DNA from: Pontibacillus halophilus JSM 076056 = DSM 19796
GTDB lineage: Bacteria > Bacillota > Bacilli > Bacillales > BH030062
Assembly: GCF_000425205.1 (NCBI RefSeq)
Contig: NZ_KE384328.1
Location: forward strand, 241,176-305,175
Direction: 5' to 3'
Length of the DNA: 64,000 nt
In this document: positions 63,820-64,000 of the stretch, piece by piece
Numbering within the stretch: position 1 is the stretch's first letter
Layout of the letters: each line of letters begins with the position of its first letter
Notes under the pieces: model-generated
What the model was told of the DNA's origin: nothing
What the model saw: the letters and a program-made list of their open reading frames with translations, nothing else
Databases searched by the model: none
Position numbers and translations under genes: made by a program

Positions 63820-64000
63820 GGTTCTAAGTCAATTGTTGGGGTAGGAGGCAAACTCCTGCCCCTTAACCAACTTGAAAGTCTTTTGTATGTTTGTATTGAT
63901 GATGCAGAAGAATCTTCAATCGGAAACGGTCATACCTTCGGAATCCGAACGCATCTCGCTTAATAACCTTCGTTTGATTGTTCAACCCTTCTACGAATCC
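63820..64000 (-). mobile_element. ISL3-family insertion sequence, one end
   Basis: The window ends inside this element. The transposase reads inward from the right. The presumed terminal repeat starts at 63820 with GGTTCTAAGTCAATTG, similar in form to ISL3-family ends. A subterminal hairpin GGGGTAGGAG/CTCCTGCCCC follows (63838-63862). The 8 bases before it (TTTTAATA, 63812-63819) suit the AT-rich 8-bp duplication of this family; the other copy lies outside the window. Confidence 0.7.
63863..64000 (-). CDS. ISL3-family transposase, C-terminal fragment
   Basis: Translation from the window edge gives 45 residues to the stop. The start GFVEGLNNQTKVIKRDAFGF followed by RRYDRFRLKILL is the conserved C-terminal end of ISL3 (IS204/IS1001/IS1096/IS1165) DDE transposases, including the region after the catalytic Glu. 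The gene continues beyond the window, so its integrity cannot be judged. Confidence 0.88.
   Translation of the reverse strand, partial: GFVEGLNNQTKVIKRDAFGFRRYDRFRLKILLHHQYKHTKDFQVG

Overview
This 64 kb window is a stretch of the core chromosome of an endospore-forming, competence-gene-bearing member of the Bacillaceae (Firmicutes). The evidence is the sporulation genes (sigK, sda, gpr, spoIIP, yqfC, yqfD), the comE locus, the hrcA-grpE-dnaK-dnaJ heat-shock operon with a CIRCE operator, the dnaG-sigA block, and a gene order that follows the Bacillus subtilis yrrR-to-yqfT region as I remember it. Moderate GC, many acidic proteins and a Mrp-type Na+/H+ antiporter operon fit a moderately halophilic or alkalitolerant genus such as Halobacillus or Pontibacillus. 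That genus-level guess is inference.

Layout. 1-3.4 kb: the 3' part of a class B penicillin-binding protein, a small KTSC-like protein, yrrS, mtnN and a yrhC-like gene. 3.4-9.6 kb (minus strand): an uninterrupted sigK and a six-gene mrp operon (A, C, D, E, F, G) with no mrpB. 9.6-15.5 kb: the tiny sporulation checkpoint gene sda, a DnaA-box cluster, then the yqeG-yqeH-aroE-yhbY-nadD-yqeK-rsfS-yqeM operon. 15.5-21.9 kb: comER, comEA-EB-EC, yqzM, holA and rpsT. 22-25 kb: gpr, spoIIP and yqxA. 25-36 kb: lepA, hemW, the hrcA operon, prmA, rsmE and mtaB. 36-39.4 kb: deoC, a Na/Pi cotransporter-like gene, a flavin reductase, rpsU and yqeY. 39.4-42.3 kb: a probable sigma-W operon (NfeD protease, flotillin FloA, YqfB-like). 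42.3-49.9 kb: yqfC-yqfD-phoH-pgpH-ybeY-dgkA, era, yqzL and recO. 50-55.3 kb: ccpN, ppsR, yqxD, dnaG and sigA. 55.3-62.2 kb: a membrane protein, cccA, trmK, yqfO, ispH, cshB, nfo and yqfT. 62.4-64 kb: a lytic transglycosylase-like protein, a DUF4190-type protein, and one end of an ISL3-family insertion sequence that runs off the window.

Functional themes are ribosome assembly and tRNA/rRNA modification (yqeH, yhbY, rsfS, era, ybeY, prmA, rsmE, mtaB, trmK, lepA, rpsT, rpsU), replication and repair (holA, dnaG, recO, nfo), sporulation and germination, DNA uptake, proteostasis, and membrane and ion homeostasis. Three genes below 60 codons were found by direct translation: sda, yqzM and yqzL. The ISL3 transposase end was found the same way.

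I did not see an obviously novel defence, biosynthetic or mobile system. The observations most worth following up are the missing mrpB, the absence of glyQS between recO and ccpN with a promoter-plus-terminator small transcript in its place, structured intergenic elements before holA, after spoIIP and before rpsU, the sda/DnaA-box region with an oddly distant Shine-Dalgarno sequence, and the ISL3 element lying exactly at a stop codon.
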